Part shown: positions 25,615 to 32,623 of the stretch, in pieces
Numbering within the stretch: the stretch's first letter is position 1
How the letters are laid out: each line of letters begins with the position of its first letter
Origin: Cohnella fermenti
Lineage (GTDB): Bacteria; Bacillota; Bacilli; Paenibacillales; Paenibacillaceae
Assembly (NCBI RefSeq): GCF_004801405.1
Contig: NZ_SSOB01000054.1
Location: 1-57,999 of the forward strand
Length of the DNA: 57,999 nucleotides
Direction: 5' to 3'
Notes under the pieces: model-generated
Databases searched by the model: none
What the model was told of the DNA's origin: nothing
The model's input: only the letters and a program-made list of their open reading frames with translations
Position numbers and translations under genes: made by a program

Positions 25615-25768
25615 CGTATATGGCATGGGTGGGATGAGAACGGGCCGTTAAGCGAACATGCCTCACGGCATGTTCGTAGGCCCCGGCGTGATAGTCGCGA
25701 TAATAGGGAATGCGCGCTCGCAAGAGTGCGTTCCCTATGCGACGGAGCGAATCCCACCCTCTCCGCCA
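25615..25768 (+). repeat. Structured tandem unit A ending in the tRNA-Ser 3' sequence
   Basis: The unit folds on paper into an outer stem GGGTGGGAT/ATCCCACCC. It contains a nested arm GGGCC/GGCCC with hairpin CGAACATGCC/GGCATGTTCG, and an arm TCGC/GCGA carrying ATAGGGA/TCCCTAT capped by CTC-GCAA-GAG, a GNRA loop. The 3' end CGAATCCCACCCTCTCCG plus CCA is identical to tRNA-Ser. It is not a tRNA: there is no matching 5' acceptor strand or anticodon arm. It repeats as unit B 195 bp later. Expression as RNA is unproven. Confidence 0.7.
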
Positions 25769-25787
25769 CCCAACAAAAAACGAGATG

Positions 25788-25811
25788 CGACCCCAAAAGG
25801 GTCGTTTTTTT
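25788..25811 (+). terminator. Terminator-like hairpin between units A and B
   Basis: CGACCC (25788-25793) pairs with GGGTCG (25799-25804) followed by seven Ts. An outer stem GCCACCCAACAAAAAACGA (25765-25783) complements the bases at 25802-25821 almost completely, so the whole junction is one long palindrome, as at the tRNA terminator. Confidence 0.7.
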
Positions 25812-25963
25812 GTTGGGTGGCGCAGGTGGGATGAGAACGGGCCGTTAAGCGAACATGCCTCACGGCATGTTCGTAGGCCCCGGCGTGATAGTCGCGACAA
25901 CAGGGAGTGCGCTCGTAAGAGTGCGGTCCCTGTGCGACGGAGCGAATCCCACCCTCTCCGGCA
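25812..25963 (+). repeat. Structured tandem unit B ending in the tRNA-Ser 3' sequence
   Basis: Second copy of the unit. Its first ~70 bases from GGTGGGATGAGAAC are identical to unit A. The variable arm here is ACAGGGA/TCCCTGT with CTC-GTAA-GAG, so a T-A pair in A has become C-G in B and the loop stays GNRA. It ends ATCCCACCCTCTCCG then GCA, one base off the tRNA's CCGCCA. Its own terminator-like hairpin follows. Confidence 0.7.
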
Positions 25964-25981
25964 TATACCGTTTGCGATTCC

Positions 25982-26011
25982 AACCTTCGACGGATAACGT
26001 CGGAGGTTTTT
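25982..26011 (+). terminator. Terminator after unit B
   Basis: AACCTTCGACG pairs with CGTCGGAGGTT (one G-T pair) around a GATAA loop, followed by Ts. It is the third terminator in a row after three segments that share the same 3' end. Confidence 0.85.
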
Positions 26012-26039
26012 CTGCCATGATGGGGGCGCTCGTTGCCAG

Positions 26040-26222
26040 GGATTTATGTGAAAATTCACATTGACGATGCACGGTAACGGGTGATTTGGACGATTTTATG
26101 TGAAAAATAGCATACATAGAGAAAACTCCGGCTGGAGTGGCTGGATATATGCTAAAAATCGCATAAAACGCTTCGATTGCCTCGGATTCAAGGGCGATGA
26201 ATGTGAAAAATCACATAAAATC
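26040..26222 (+). repeat. Palindrome-array element, copy 1
   Basis: Four 16-bp palindrome-like motifs begin at 26046, 26098, 26149 and 26201 (spacings 52, 51, 52): ATGTGAAAATTCACAT, ATGTGAAAAATAGCAT, ATGCTAAAAATCGCAT and ATGTGAAAAATCACAT. The second and third inter-motif stretches resemble those of the other two copies (for example CTCCGGCTGGAG and AAAACGCTTCGATTGCC). No ORF. It lies between the unit B terminator and a minus-strand terminator. Confidence 0.8.
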
Positions 26223-26302
26223 GCATGATGCGCAGGATCGAGAAGGGGGGAGGACGCTGAAGGTGCTTTTGCCCGGGGCAGGGGATCGGGACAGAGGATC
26301 GG

Positions 26303-26335
26303 AAAAATAACGAAGGGCCCCTTGCGGGGCCCTCC
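26303..26335 (-). terminator. Terminator on the minus strand
   Basis: On the minus strand AGGGCCCC-GCAA-GGGGCCCT is followed by TCGTTATTTTT. It is the first terminator downstream of yjzC. Confidence 0.8.
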
Positions 26336-26500
26336 GGGCGACGTTGATGAGTTGAAGTCGTTATCCAGTCGTTGCTTCGGTTCGCGGGGCTGGCGTGAAG
26401 CAATCGGGCTTCACGTTCCGCTCTCCGCGTCAGCTCTTCGGTTCAGGGCCGATCTCTCGGCCCTAATTAGTCATGCGGAAGCGTGTCTACGGCACGTCCC
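26303..26500 (-). ncRNA. Candidate structured RNA or structured 3' UTR downstream of yjzC
   Basis: On the minus strand this gene-free stretch has three strong hairpins in order. They are AGGGCCGA-GAGA-TCGGCCCT (26445-26464, GNRA loop), CGTGAAGC/GCTTCACG (26394-26415), and the terminator at 26303-26335. It may be a 3' UTR of yjzC, which ends at 26642 with no closer terminator, or a separate small RNA. No known family was recognised. The adjoining 26501-26641 holds nothing else recognisable. Confidence 0.35.
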
Positions 26501-26641
26501 TCCCATTCCTACTCCTACTCCGCTTGGCTCGTCTCTTCCTTCGGCCGTTGTTGCCTGCATGGGTTCAATGGAACCACACCTCTCTGTTCGTCGCCGATAG
26601 TTAGAATACCCGTTGGTCCGCTCAATATACGTTCCTCGTCG

Positions 26642-26824
26642 TTACGAATTGAATTTTTTCCACTTGCGTCGGTGGTTCGATGTCTCGGGGAATCGGTCTC
26701 CGCGATGAAGATGGATTCTCTTCGGGTTGTTGATGCCGGTGTGGAAGGACGCTTCGCCGATCTCGATATACTCGCCGTCGTTAGGCGCCCGTTGGCCGGG
26801 CTCGAATTCCGTCTGCTCACCCAT
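26642..26824 (-). CDS. yjzC: YjzC family protein
   Basis: A 60-residue protein: MGEQTEFEPGQRAPNDGEYIEIGEASFHTGINNPKRIHLHRGDRFPETSNHRRKWKKFNS. PGQRAPN-G-Y-EIGE, NNP--IHL--GDRFPETSNHRRKW is the YjzC family pattern. Function is unknown; the B. subtilis gene is a small protein of unassigned role. Start ATG follows AGGGGGTGA. The gene is on the opposite strand to the ribosomal-protein operon next door. Confidence 0.88.
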   Translation of the reverse strand: MGEQTEFEPGQRAPNDGEYIEIGEASFHTGINNPKRIHLHRGDRFPETSNHRRKWKKFNS

Positions 26825-26898
26825 GCTGCTTCACCCCCTGTGGGATAGTGTAGGGGAGAGCCGAGGGGGTTATGCATGGATATTGGCGGTTGTTCGCA

Positions 26899-26927
26899 TT
26901 GACCCGGAAGGGGGCTTGTGATAAAGT
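26899..26927 (+). promoter_or_regulatory. Promoter of rpsF-ssb-rpsR
   Basis: TTGACC (26899-26904), 17 bp, TAAAGT (26922-26927). The ~110-nt leader to rpsF is G/C rich and could hold the S6:S18-binding RNA motif that autoregulates this operon in many Firmicutes; CCGGTATTGGGAATCGGGGG near 26998 is the best candidate, not verified. Confidence 0.5.
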
Positions 26928-27047
26928 AGGAAGGTATGCTCTTTGATTCGAATTAGATTGCATACTCCTTGCTCCTCGGCCGAGTGCGACTTGTCGTGCC
27001 GGTATTGGGAATCGGGGGGCCAAAGACCAAAAGGAGGTGAACGGAAG

Positions 27048-27335
27048 ATGCGCAACTATGAGTTGATGTACATCATCCGTCCGGACGTGGACCAAGAAAC
27101 CGTTCAAGCTGTCGTGGAGAAATTCCAAGGCATCATCGTGAACGGCGGAGAGATCGTGAAGCAGGATGTACTCGGCAAGCGCCGCCTGGCTTACGAGATC
27201 AACAAGCACCGCGACGGGACGTATGTGCTGGTTCAATTCACGTCGGATTCGGCTGTCGTGAATGAGCTTGAGCGCGTTCTGAAGATTACGGACGAAGTTA
27301 TTCGTCACATGATCGTCAGAGAAGTCGTCGCTTAA
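27048..27335 (+). CDS. rpsF: 30S ribosomal protein S6
   Basis: A 95-residue protein, MRNYELMYIIRPDVDQETVQAVVEKFQGIIVNGGEIVKQDVLGKRRLAYEINK, the standard S6 fold that binds S18 and 16S rRNA in the platform. AAAGGAGGTGA lies 7 nt before ATG 27048; the frame is open further upstream but the extra residues are unrelated to S6. First gene of rpsF-ssb-rpsR. Confidence 0.97.
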   Translation: MRNYELMYIIRPDVDQETVQAVVEKFQGIIVNGGEIVKQDVLGKRRLAYEINKHRDGTYVLVQFTSDSAVVNELERVLKITDEVIRHMIVREVVA

Positions 27336-27401
27336 GAAGAACTGACGCAACATCCTGGCGGGTGACCGCCGGTAGTCGTCATTGTTGGGAGGGAACCAAC
27401 C

Positions 27402-27971
27402 ATGTTGAACCGGGTTATTCTGATCGGACGCTTGACCAAGGACCCAGAGCTTCGCTACACGCCTGCGGGCGTGGCCGTTGCCCAATTCACGCTGGCGGTG
27501 GACCGCCCCTTCTCCCGCGATTCCGGGGGAGGAGAACGCGAACGCGAGGCGGACTTCATTCCGGTCGTGACGTGGCGCCAATTGGCCGAGACTTGCGCGA
27601 ATTACCTTCGTAAGGGCCGTCTGGCCGCCGTGGAAGGGCGCATTCAAGTGCGCAACTACGAGAACAACGAAGGGCGTCGAGTCTACGTGACGGAAGTCAT
27701 CGCCGACAACGTTCGTTTCCTGGAGTCGCCGAACCGCGAAGGCGGCGGCGGACAAGCACAGGGACGCGAAGATTACGGCGGCGGAGGCTATGGCGGCAAC
27801 GGAGGCGGAAGCAGCGGCGGGAATTCCGGCGGCAGCTACGGCGGAGGCGGTTATGGCGGCGGCGGTGGAAGTGGAAGCCGCAGCTCCGGATCGCGCAACA
27901 GCGGGGGCATGGATCCGTTCGCGAATGACGGCAAGCCGATCGATATATCGGACGATGATCTGCCATTCTAA
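27402..27971 (+). CDS. ssb: Single-stranded DNA-binding protein
   Basis: A 189-residue SSB. The OB fold covers residues 1-~108 (MLNRVILIGRLTKDPELRYTPAGVAVAQFTLAVDRPF, ADFIPVVTWRQLAETCANYLRKGRLAAVEGRIQVRNYENNEGRRVYVTEV). A Gly-rich linker of about 50 residues with repeated GGGYGG follows, and then the acidic tip DISDDDLPF that docks partner proteins. It lies between rpsF and rpsR as in Bacillales. The linker is longer and more glycine-rich than in B. subtilis SsbA. Confidence 0.97.
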   Translation: MLNRVILIGRLTKDPELRYTPAGVAVAQFTLAVDRPFSRDSGGGEREREADFIPVVTWRQLAETCANYLRKGRLAAVEGRIQVRNYENNEGRRVYVTEVIADNVRFLESPNREGGGGQAQGREDYGGGGYGGNGGGSSGGNSGGSYGGGGYGGGGGSGSRSSGSRNSGGMDPFANDGKPIDISDDDLPF

Positions 27972-28029
27972 GGCCTGACCTGATGCAGGAACAGGCGTTG
28001 GACACGACAATGAACAGGAGTTGAATAGA

Positions 28030-28350
28030 ATGAGCGAACAACAACAAGCAGCTCCGGCTGCTCGCGAAGAGCGCGGACCACGCGGTCCTCGCGAAGGCGG
28101 AGACGGCGCTCGCGAACCGCGCAAGTTCCGTCGCGGACGCAACAAGCGTCGTAAGGTATGCTACTTCACGGTGAACAAGATCACCCACGTCGATTACAAG
28201 GACCTGGACCTGCTCCGCAAGTTCATCAGCGAACGCGGCAAGATTCTGCCGCGCCGCGTAACCGGCACGAAGGCGAAGTACCAACGCATGCTGACGGTTG
28301 CCGTGAAGCGCGCTCGCCAAATGGCGCTGCTGCCTTACACGACGGAGTAA
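28030..28350 (+). CDS. rpsR: 30S ribosomal protein S18
   Basis: A 106-residue protein; the core KVCYFTVNKITHVDYKDLDLLRKFISERGKILPRRVTGTKAKYQRMLTVAVKRARQMALLPY is S18. The first ~40 residues are a low-complexity Q/A/R/E/G-rich basic extension not present in B. subtilis S18 (79 residues) but common in relatives of this organism. ATG 28030 has CAGGAG 9 nt upstream. The cysteine of KVCYF is a single zinc-independent form. Confidence 0.96.
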   Translation: MSEQQQAAPAAREERGPRGPREGGDGAREPRKFRRGRNKRRKVCYFTVNKITHVDYKDLDLLRKFISERGKILPRRVTGTKAKYQRMLTVAVKRARQMALLPYTTE

Positions 28351-28370
28351 TCGAAGCAACAGCAACAATA

Positions 28371-28410
28371 AACCCCTGCAGGCATCGGAAGATGGTTTGC
28401 GGGGGTTTTT
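28371..28410 (+). terminator. Terminator of rpsF-ssb-rpsR
   Basis: AACCCCTGCA pairs with TGCGGGGGTT (one T-G pair), followed by Ts. Confidence 0.85.
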
Positions 28411-28664
28411 CCATGCGATGCGATGAGAGTGAATGAGCGGGCGAGCGAGTGAGGCTGTGCGCTGCATCGGAGCATGGCGAGTCGGAGAATCGTGTGCAAA
28501 TCGAAGAGACTTGCATCGAAGCAGCGTGAATCAGGGAATGGCGAATCGGAGAATCGGAGAATCGATGAAGCTTTCTTATCGAATCTTAAGGCTGCGATAA
28601 GATTCATTTAAGCGGCGGGGGATATTATAGCAACATAACCCCCCTCTGATATATAGATTGCTTG

Positions 28665-28697
28665 CCCGCTGCCGATTCGGCAGCGGGACTTTTTTTA
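28665..28697 (+). terminator. Terminator without an obvious gene
   Basis: CCCGCTGCCG pairs with CGGCAGCGGG around ATT, followed by ACTTTTTTT. The nearest plus-strand gene, rpsR, already has a terminator 255 bp upstream. The stretch 28411-28664 has no supported ORF, only short GAATCGGA repeats near 28530-28563 and a possible -10 (GATATTATAG, 28620-28629). It may end a small RNA starting near 28635 or act as backup. Confidence 0.75.
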
Positions 28698-28704
28698 TAG
28701 TGGC

Positions 28705-28889
28705 GGGTTTTATGCGAAAAATCACATTGGTGCTGGTCCCGATAAGGGGGTGTTGGCCGATTATATGTGAAAAATCACATTCGTCGAGCAAATTCCGGCC
28801 AGAGATCCCGCATATATGCGAAAAATCACATAAAACGCCGCGATTGCCGCCAATCCAAGCCGATGAATATGAAAAATCACATAAAATCG
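28705..28889 (+). repeat. Palindrome-array element, copy 2
   Basis: Motifs begin at 28712, 28765, 28816 and 28867 (spacings 53, 51, 51): ATGCGAAAAATCACAT, ATGTGAAAAATCACAT, ATGCGAAAAATCACAT and ATATGAAAAATCACAT. Inter-motif stretches 2 and 3 match copies 1 and 3 (AATTCCGGCC, AAAACGCCGCGATTGCC). It begins 8 bp after the T run of one terminator and ends 43 bp before the pyk terminator, between convergent genes. Confidence 0.8.
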
Positions 28890-28931
28890 AAAAAGTCATC
28901 GTTCAGGGGGCCAAGGAGGGGGAGAGCGAAC

Positions 28932-28974
28932 AAAAAGAACCATCAAGGCGATCCTCGACCGCTCTGATGGTTCT
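28932..28974 (-). terminator. Terminator of pyk
   Basis: On the minus strand AGAACCATCA (28965-28974) pairs with TGATGGTTCT (28936-28945), followed by TTTTTG. It lies 36 nt after the pyk stop. Confidence 0.88.
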
Positions 28975-29009
28975 CTCTCCTATGCCGCCGAAGGATCGGC
29001 GCGGCAAGC

Positions 29010-30437
29010 TTAAACCTGCTGAATCTTGATCAGGTTCGTGACGCCGGCGACACCGGCCGGGGTTCCCGCCGAGATGACGACGTAGTCGCCCTTGTGCAGG
29101 ATGCCGGTGCTGCTGCCGCTGTGGAGCGCGGAGTCGATCATCTCGTCCGTCGACTCGGTCGGCTCGCCCTTGACCGGGATAACGCCCCACATGAGCGCCA
29201 GGCGGGCCAGAACCTTCGCGTCCGGAGTGATGGCGATGATCGGGGCCTTCGGGCGGTGCTTGGACACCATGCGGGCCGTATAGCCGCTCACGGTCGGCGT
29301 GAGAATCGCCTTGGCTCCGAGCTTCATCGAGGAGCTGACGACCGCTTCGCTGATCACCTCGGTGACGGTCTCGCCTTCGGCGGCCGCTTGCTTGGCGGCC
29401 GGGCTGTTGGCATACTCGTACATCGATTCGGCGCGCAGGGCGATGGTGGCCATCGTCGCGACCGATTGAACCGGGTACTTGCCCGCGGCAGACTCGCCGG
29501 AGAGCATGATGACGTCGGTGCCCTGGAGCACGGCATTCGCCGTATCGCTCACTTCCGCGCGGGTCGGGCGCGGGTTGTATTGCATCGAATCGAGCATGTG
29601 CGTTGCGACGATAACCGTCTTCCCGGCGAGGTTGCACTTCTCGATCATCTCGCGCTGGATCATCGGCACTTCCTCGACCGGAATCTCGACGCCGAGGTCG
29701 CCGCGGGCGACCATGATGCCGTCCGACGCTTCGATAATTGCGTCGAGGTTGGTGACGCCTTCCTCGTTCTCGATCTTGGAGATGATCTGAATATGCTCGG
29801 CGCCGTGCTCCTTCAGGAGCTGGCGGATCTGCAGCACGTCCTCGGCCTTGCGGACGAACGAAGCCGCGATGATGTCGACGCCTTGCTCGACACCGAACGC
29901 GATATGCTTGACGTCGCGCTCCGTTACGCCCGGCAGGGTCGTGCGAATGCCCGGCAGGTTGACGCCCTTGTTCGGCTTGATGACGCCGCCGCTCACGATG
30001 CGGCAGACGACCGTGGTCGGGGTCGTCGACTCGACCTTCAGCTCGATCAAGCCGTCGTCGATCAGAATCGTGTTGCCCGGCTTCACGACAAGCGGAAGCT
30101 CGGAGTAGTTCACGTAGATCGTCTCCGCGTCGCCTTGGATCAGCTCGGTCGTCAAGGTAAGAACATTGCCGGCGACAAGCAGATAGGAAGCTTCCTTCAG
30201 CTTGCCGATGCGAACCTCCGGTCCCTTGATGTCCATCAGGATCGGCACGATCGCTCCGGTCTCGCGCGCCGCTTGGCGAACGCGGTTCATCCGGTCGCTG
30301 TGGTCGGACAGCTCGCCATGCGCCATGTTAAGGCGAGCGCAGTTCATGCCGGCATCGATCATCTGCTTCAGTACGTCAACGGATTCGCAGGCCGGTCCCA
30401 TCGTGCATATAATTTTGGTTTTGCGAAGAGTGCTCAT
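29010..30437 (-). CDS. pyk: Pyruvate kinase (short, single-core form)
   Basis: A 475-residue enzyme converting phosphoenolpyruvate and ADP to pyruvate and ATP. Motifs are KTKIICTMGPAC, the active-site ILMDIKGPEVRIG (DTKGPEIR in most enzymes), ISKIENEEGVTNLDAIIEASDGIMVARGDLGVEIP with the catalytic lysine, and MLDSMQYNPRPTRAEVSDTANAVLQGTDVIMLSGESAAGKYP. It lacks the extra C-terminal PEP-utiliser-like domain of B. subtilis Pyk (585 residues), so it is probably a second isozyme. It has its own terminator and runs against the fork; no pfkA is adjacent. Confidence 0.95.
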   Translation of the reverse strand: MSTLRKTKIICTMGPACESVDVLKQMIDAGMNCARLNMAHGELSDHSDRMNRVRQAARETGAIVPILMDIKGPEVRIGKLKEASYLLVAGNVLTLTTELIQGDAETIYVNYSELPLVVKPGNTILIDDGLIELKVESTTPTTVVCRIVSGGVIKPNKGVNLPGIRTTLPGVTERDVKHIAFGVEQGVDIIAASFVRKAEDVLQIRQLLKEHGAEHIQIISKIENEEGVTNLDAIIEASDGIMVARGDLGVEIPVEEVPMIQREMIEKCNLAGKTVIVATHMLDSMQYNPRPTRAEVSDTANAVLQGTDVIMLSGESAAGKYPVQSVATMATIALRAESMYEYANSPAAKQAAAEGETVTEVISEAVVSSSMKLGAKAILTPTVSGYTARMVSKHRPKAPIIAITPDAKVLARLALMWGVIPVKGEPTESTDEMIDSALHSGSSTGILHKGDYVVISAGTPAGVAGVTNLIKIQQV

Positions 30438-30499
30438 GCGATTGATTCCCTCCAGAAATTAATGCCTCTTGGCGATATACCTCTATTCTAGTCGCTAAA

Positions 30500-30529
30500 T
30501 TGCCGATAACATATGAACTATAGTACAAT
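30500..30529 (+). promoter_or_regulatory. Promoter of the AraC-type regulator gene
   Basis: TTGCCG (30500-30505), 18 bp, TACAAT (30524-30529), 35 bp before the ATG, in the gap divergent from pyk. Confidence 0.45.
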
Positions 30530-30563
30530 GATTGCATAATAGTACGATTGCGAAGGTGCTGCC

Positions 30564-31337
30564 ATGCTGAAGGTGAACGATATTCGTCAGGATCGGGCCA
30601 TGGAGTGGTTCACGGAAGAGAAGGGCGATCAACCCTTCTACACGCTTGTCTTCCTTCGTTACGGCAAATGCGTCTATTGGGTCAATCACGTCAAGCTCAT
30701 CCTCGAGAAAGGCGATGGGCTGCTCATTCCGTACGGAACTCCCTACTACGCCAAGAGTGTACCCTCGGTGTTCCATGAGAAGTTCGTCCTGACCTTCTCG
30801 CGGAGAGATGCGGCAGGCGAAGAGCCCTCCCGGCTCGACATCCTGCAAGAGAAGAAACCGATCCGGCTGAGGATCGGTTCGCTCGATTGGATGATCGACC
30901 GGCTTCGGACGATTGCGGAGGAACGGGAGGATCGAACGTGGCTGGCGGACGTGCGGGCCGAAGCGATTCTCGCGGAGGTGCTCGTGCTCTGGAGCCGGGA
31001 ACGGCGGCAAGGGCCGGTCAGCGCGGCGGTGGATTACAATGCGCAGCGAATGAAGGATTACATTCAGGAGTATTACCGGGAACGCATCACGAAGGACATT
31101 CTTGGGGCGCACATCGGTCGCAGCCCGAACTATGCCGCCTCCCTCTTCCGAAGGGCGACCGGCCAGACGATCAGCGAATACGTGCACGCCACGCGCATGA
31201 AGAAGGCCGTCTACCTGCTCAAGGATTCGCTTCTGACCGCCGGGGACATCTCCGAGATGCTCGGATACCGCGATGTATCGTACTTCAATCGGCTGTTCAA
31301 GAAGCTGACGGGCAAGAATCCCTCGGATTACAGATAA
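30564..31337 (+). CDS. AraC-family transcriptional regulator
   Basis: A 257-residue regulator with an N-terminal cupin-like sensor domain (YTLVFLRYGKCVYWVNHVKLILEKGDGLLIPYGTPYYAKS). The C-terminal two-HTH AraC domain (about residues 158-257) ends GDISEMLGYRDVSYFNRLFKKLTGKNPSDYR. It has no linked metabolic gene. It is divergent from pyk and followed by an LCP gene ~115 bp away, so its target is unknown. Confidence 0.88.
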   Translation: MLKVNDIRQDRAMEWFTEEKGDQPFYTLVFLRYGKCVYWVNHVKLILEKGDGLLIPYGTPYYAKSVPSVFHEKFVLTFSRRDAAGEEPSRLDILQEKKPIRLRIGSLDWMIDRLRTIAEEREDRTWLADVRAEAILAEVLVLWSRERRQGPVSAAVDYNAQRMKDYIQEYYRERITKDILGAHIGRSPNYAASLFRRATGQTISEYVHATRMKKAVYLLKDSLLTAGDISEMLGYRDVSYFNRLFKKLTGKNPSDYR

Positions 31338-31454
31338 GAGCTCGGCTGGCACGATTAGGAGGCGGTCCGGATGCAACCGGAACCGTCTCTCTCTCGTTAT
31401 ATTCATGATAGTTAACAACTAAGAGAATAATAGAGAGGGAAGAGAACATACATC

Positions 31455-32504
31455 GTGAACAAGCATCGTGGAAAATGGATCGCAGCCTGTTGTCTCGTCA
31501 TCGTTCTTCTCATCGCATCTTGCATAGGCTACTTCAATCGCGGCGCGTTGGCCGCGTGGGGGTTCGACGCATTCCTGTCCGACAAGCTGGAGAATCAGTT
31601 GGCGGACACGTATCAGCCGCTGACGGATCGTCCGGATCCGTCAGCGGAAGAGCCCGTCGTCAAGGTCGCCGAAGAGCCGTTCTCCCTGCTCATGATGGGC
31701 GTCGACGCCCGGCCGGGGCAGAAGGCCGGACGTTCGGACACGCTGATCTACACCGTTGTGCGCCCGACGGACGGCAATGCGCTGATGGTGTCCATTCCCC
31801 GGGATACGTACGCGGAGATCGTCGGGAAGGACAAGCAGGACAAGATTACGCACGCCTACGCGTACGGAGGGCCGGAGATGGCGGTGAACAGCGTGGAGAA
31901 GCTGCTTGACGCTCCTATCGGCCACTACGCCTCGATCAACTTCGAGGGGTTCGTCCAGATGGTCGATACGCTCGGCGGCATTGCCCTTCCGATCACCGAG
32001 GACATCGTCAACAAGGGAGCGGATCACGAGAAGTTCACGATCAAGGCGGGACAGAGCTCCTACTCCGGAGAAGAAGCGCTCAACTACGTCCGATATCGCG
32101 AGGATGCGGGCGGCGACGTCTCGCGGACCGAACGCAACCGTATTTTCCTCGAGGCGCTTATGCACAAGGCAACATCGCTCCAGCAATGGAACCATATCAC
32201 CGAGCTGCTCGGCATCGTCGGCGACAACTTCCGAACCGATCTCCAGCCCTCGGAGCTGACCGGACTAGCCAAGCAATTCCTGCAGACAGAGCTCCATATT
32301 CGCAGCTATACTCTTCATGGGACAGGTGCCCGCATGGGCAAGCAGAACCTGTGGTACTTCGTCGCGGACGAACAGGACCTGAACGACGTTCGAACGACGA
32401 TCGCGCGTTGGATGGACCCGGCGACTTCGGCTGCGGATCTGACGATTCCGGGCGAAGAAGCGGCAGACGCTCCGGCTTCCTCCGATCGGCCGGCGGCGGA
32501 GTAG
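31455..32504 (+). CDS. LytR-CpsA-Psr (LCP) family cell-wall glycopolymer transferase
   Basis: A 349-residue protein anchored by one N-terminal helix (WIAACCLVIVLLIASCIGYF). The LCP domain runs from SLLMMGVDARPGQKAGRSDTLIYTVV through MVSIPRDTYAEI to LNYVRYREDAGGDVSRTERNRIFLEAL, with the conserved arginines and aspartates that hold the lipid pyrophosphate. LCP enzymes attach teichoic acids or capsule to peptidoglycan outside the membrane. Start is GTG after GAGAGGGAAGAG. The last ~30 residues are A/D/E/P rich. Confidence 0.92.
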   Translation: MNKHRGKWIAACCLVIVLLIASCIGYFNRGALAAWGFDAFLSDKLENQLADTYQPLTDRPDPSAEEPVVKVAEEPFSLLMMGVDARPGQKAGRSDTLIYTVVRPTDGNALMVSIPRDTYAEIVGKDKQDKITHAYAYGGPEMAVNSVEKLLDAPIGHYASINFEGFVQMVDTLGGIALPITEDIVNKGADHEKFTIKAGQSSYSGEEALNYVRYREDAGGDVSRTERNRIFLEALMHKATSLQQWNHITELLGIVGDNFRTDLQPSELTGLAKQFLQTELHIRSYTLHGTGARMGKQNLWYFVADEQDLNDVRTTIARWMDPATSAADLTIPGEEAADAPASSDRPAAE

Positions 32505-32623
32505 AGAAGCGAACGGACACGAAATGTTTAGAAAATAATGGAAGTCGCGCATAGTGCCGTCCCGCGGCCCCGTGTTATAATGGAAGACGGCATAGATAGG
32601 TCCCTGACAGAGGAGAGGTATCG

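Noticed and set aside
25615..25963. Units A and B as tRNA-Ser pseudogenes
   Set aside because: Only the last ~20 nt match the tRNA; there is no acceptor 5' strand, D arm or anticodon arm, and the remaining ~120 nt are unrelated but conserved between units.
25464..26117. Minus-strand ORFs with VGFEPT/VGFAPS peptides over the tRNA and repeats
   Set aside because: Antisense translation of a tRNA T arm and acceptor gives this well-known spurious peptide; the frames are repeat shadows.
26046..26216. CRISPR array (regular repeats at 51-53 bp)
   Set aside because: Only four 16-bp units per copy, imperfect among themselves. The stretches between them are partly conserved across the three copies, unlike spacers, and no cas genes are present.
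26322..26848. Plus-strand ORFs in the yjzC region
   Set aside because: Antisense or overlapping yjzC and the hairpin region, no family resemblance, Ser/Pro/Arg-rich shadow composition.
30500..30564. ACTATAGT palindrome near the pyk/AraC divergent promoters as an operator
   Set aside because: Only 8 bp and A/T-rich; likely part of ordinary promoter sequence.
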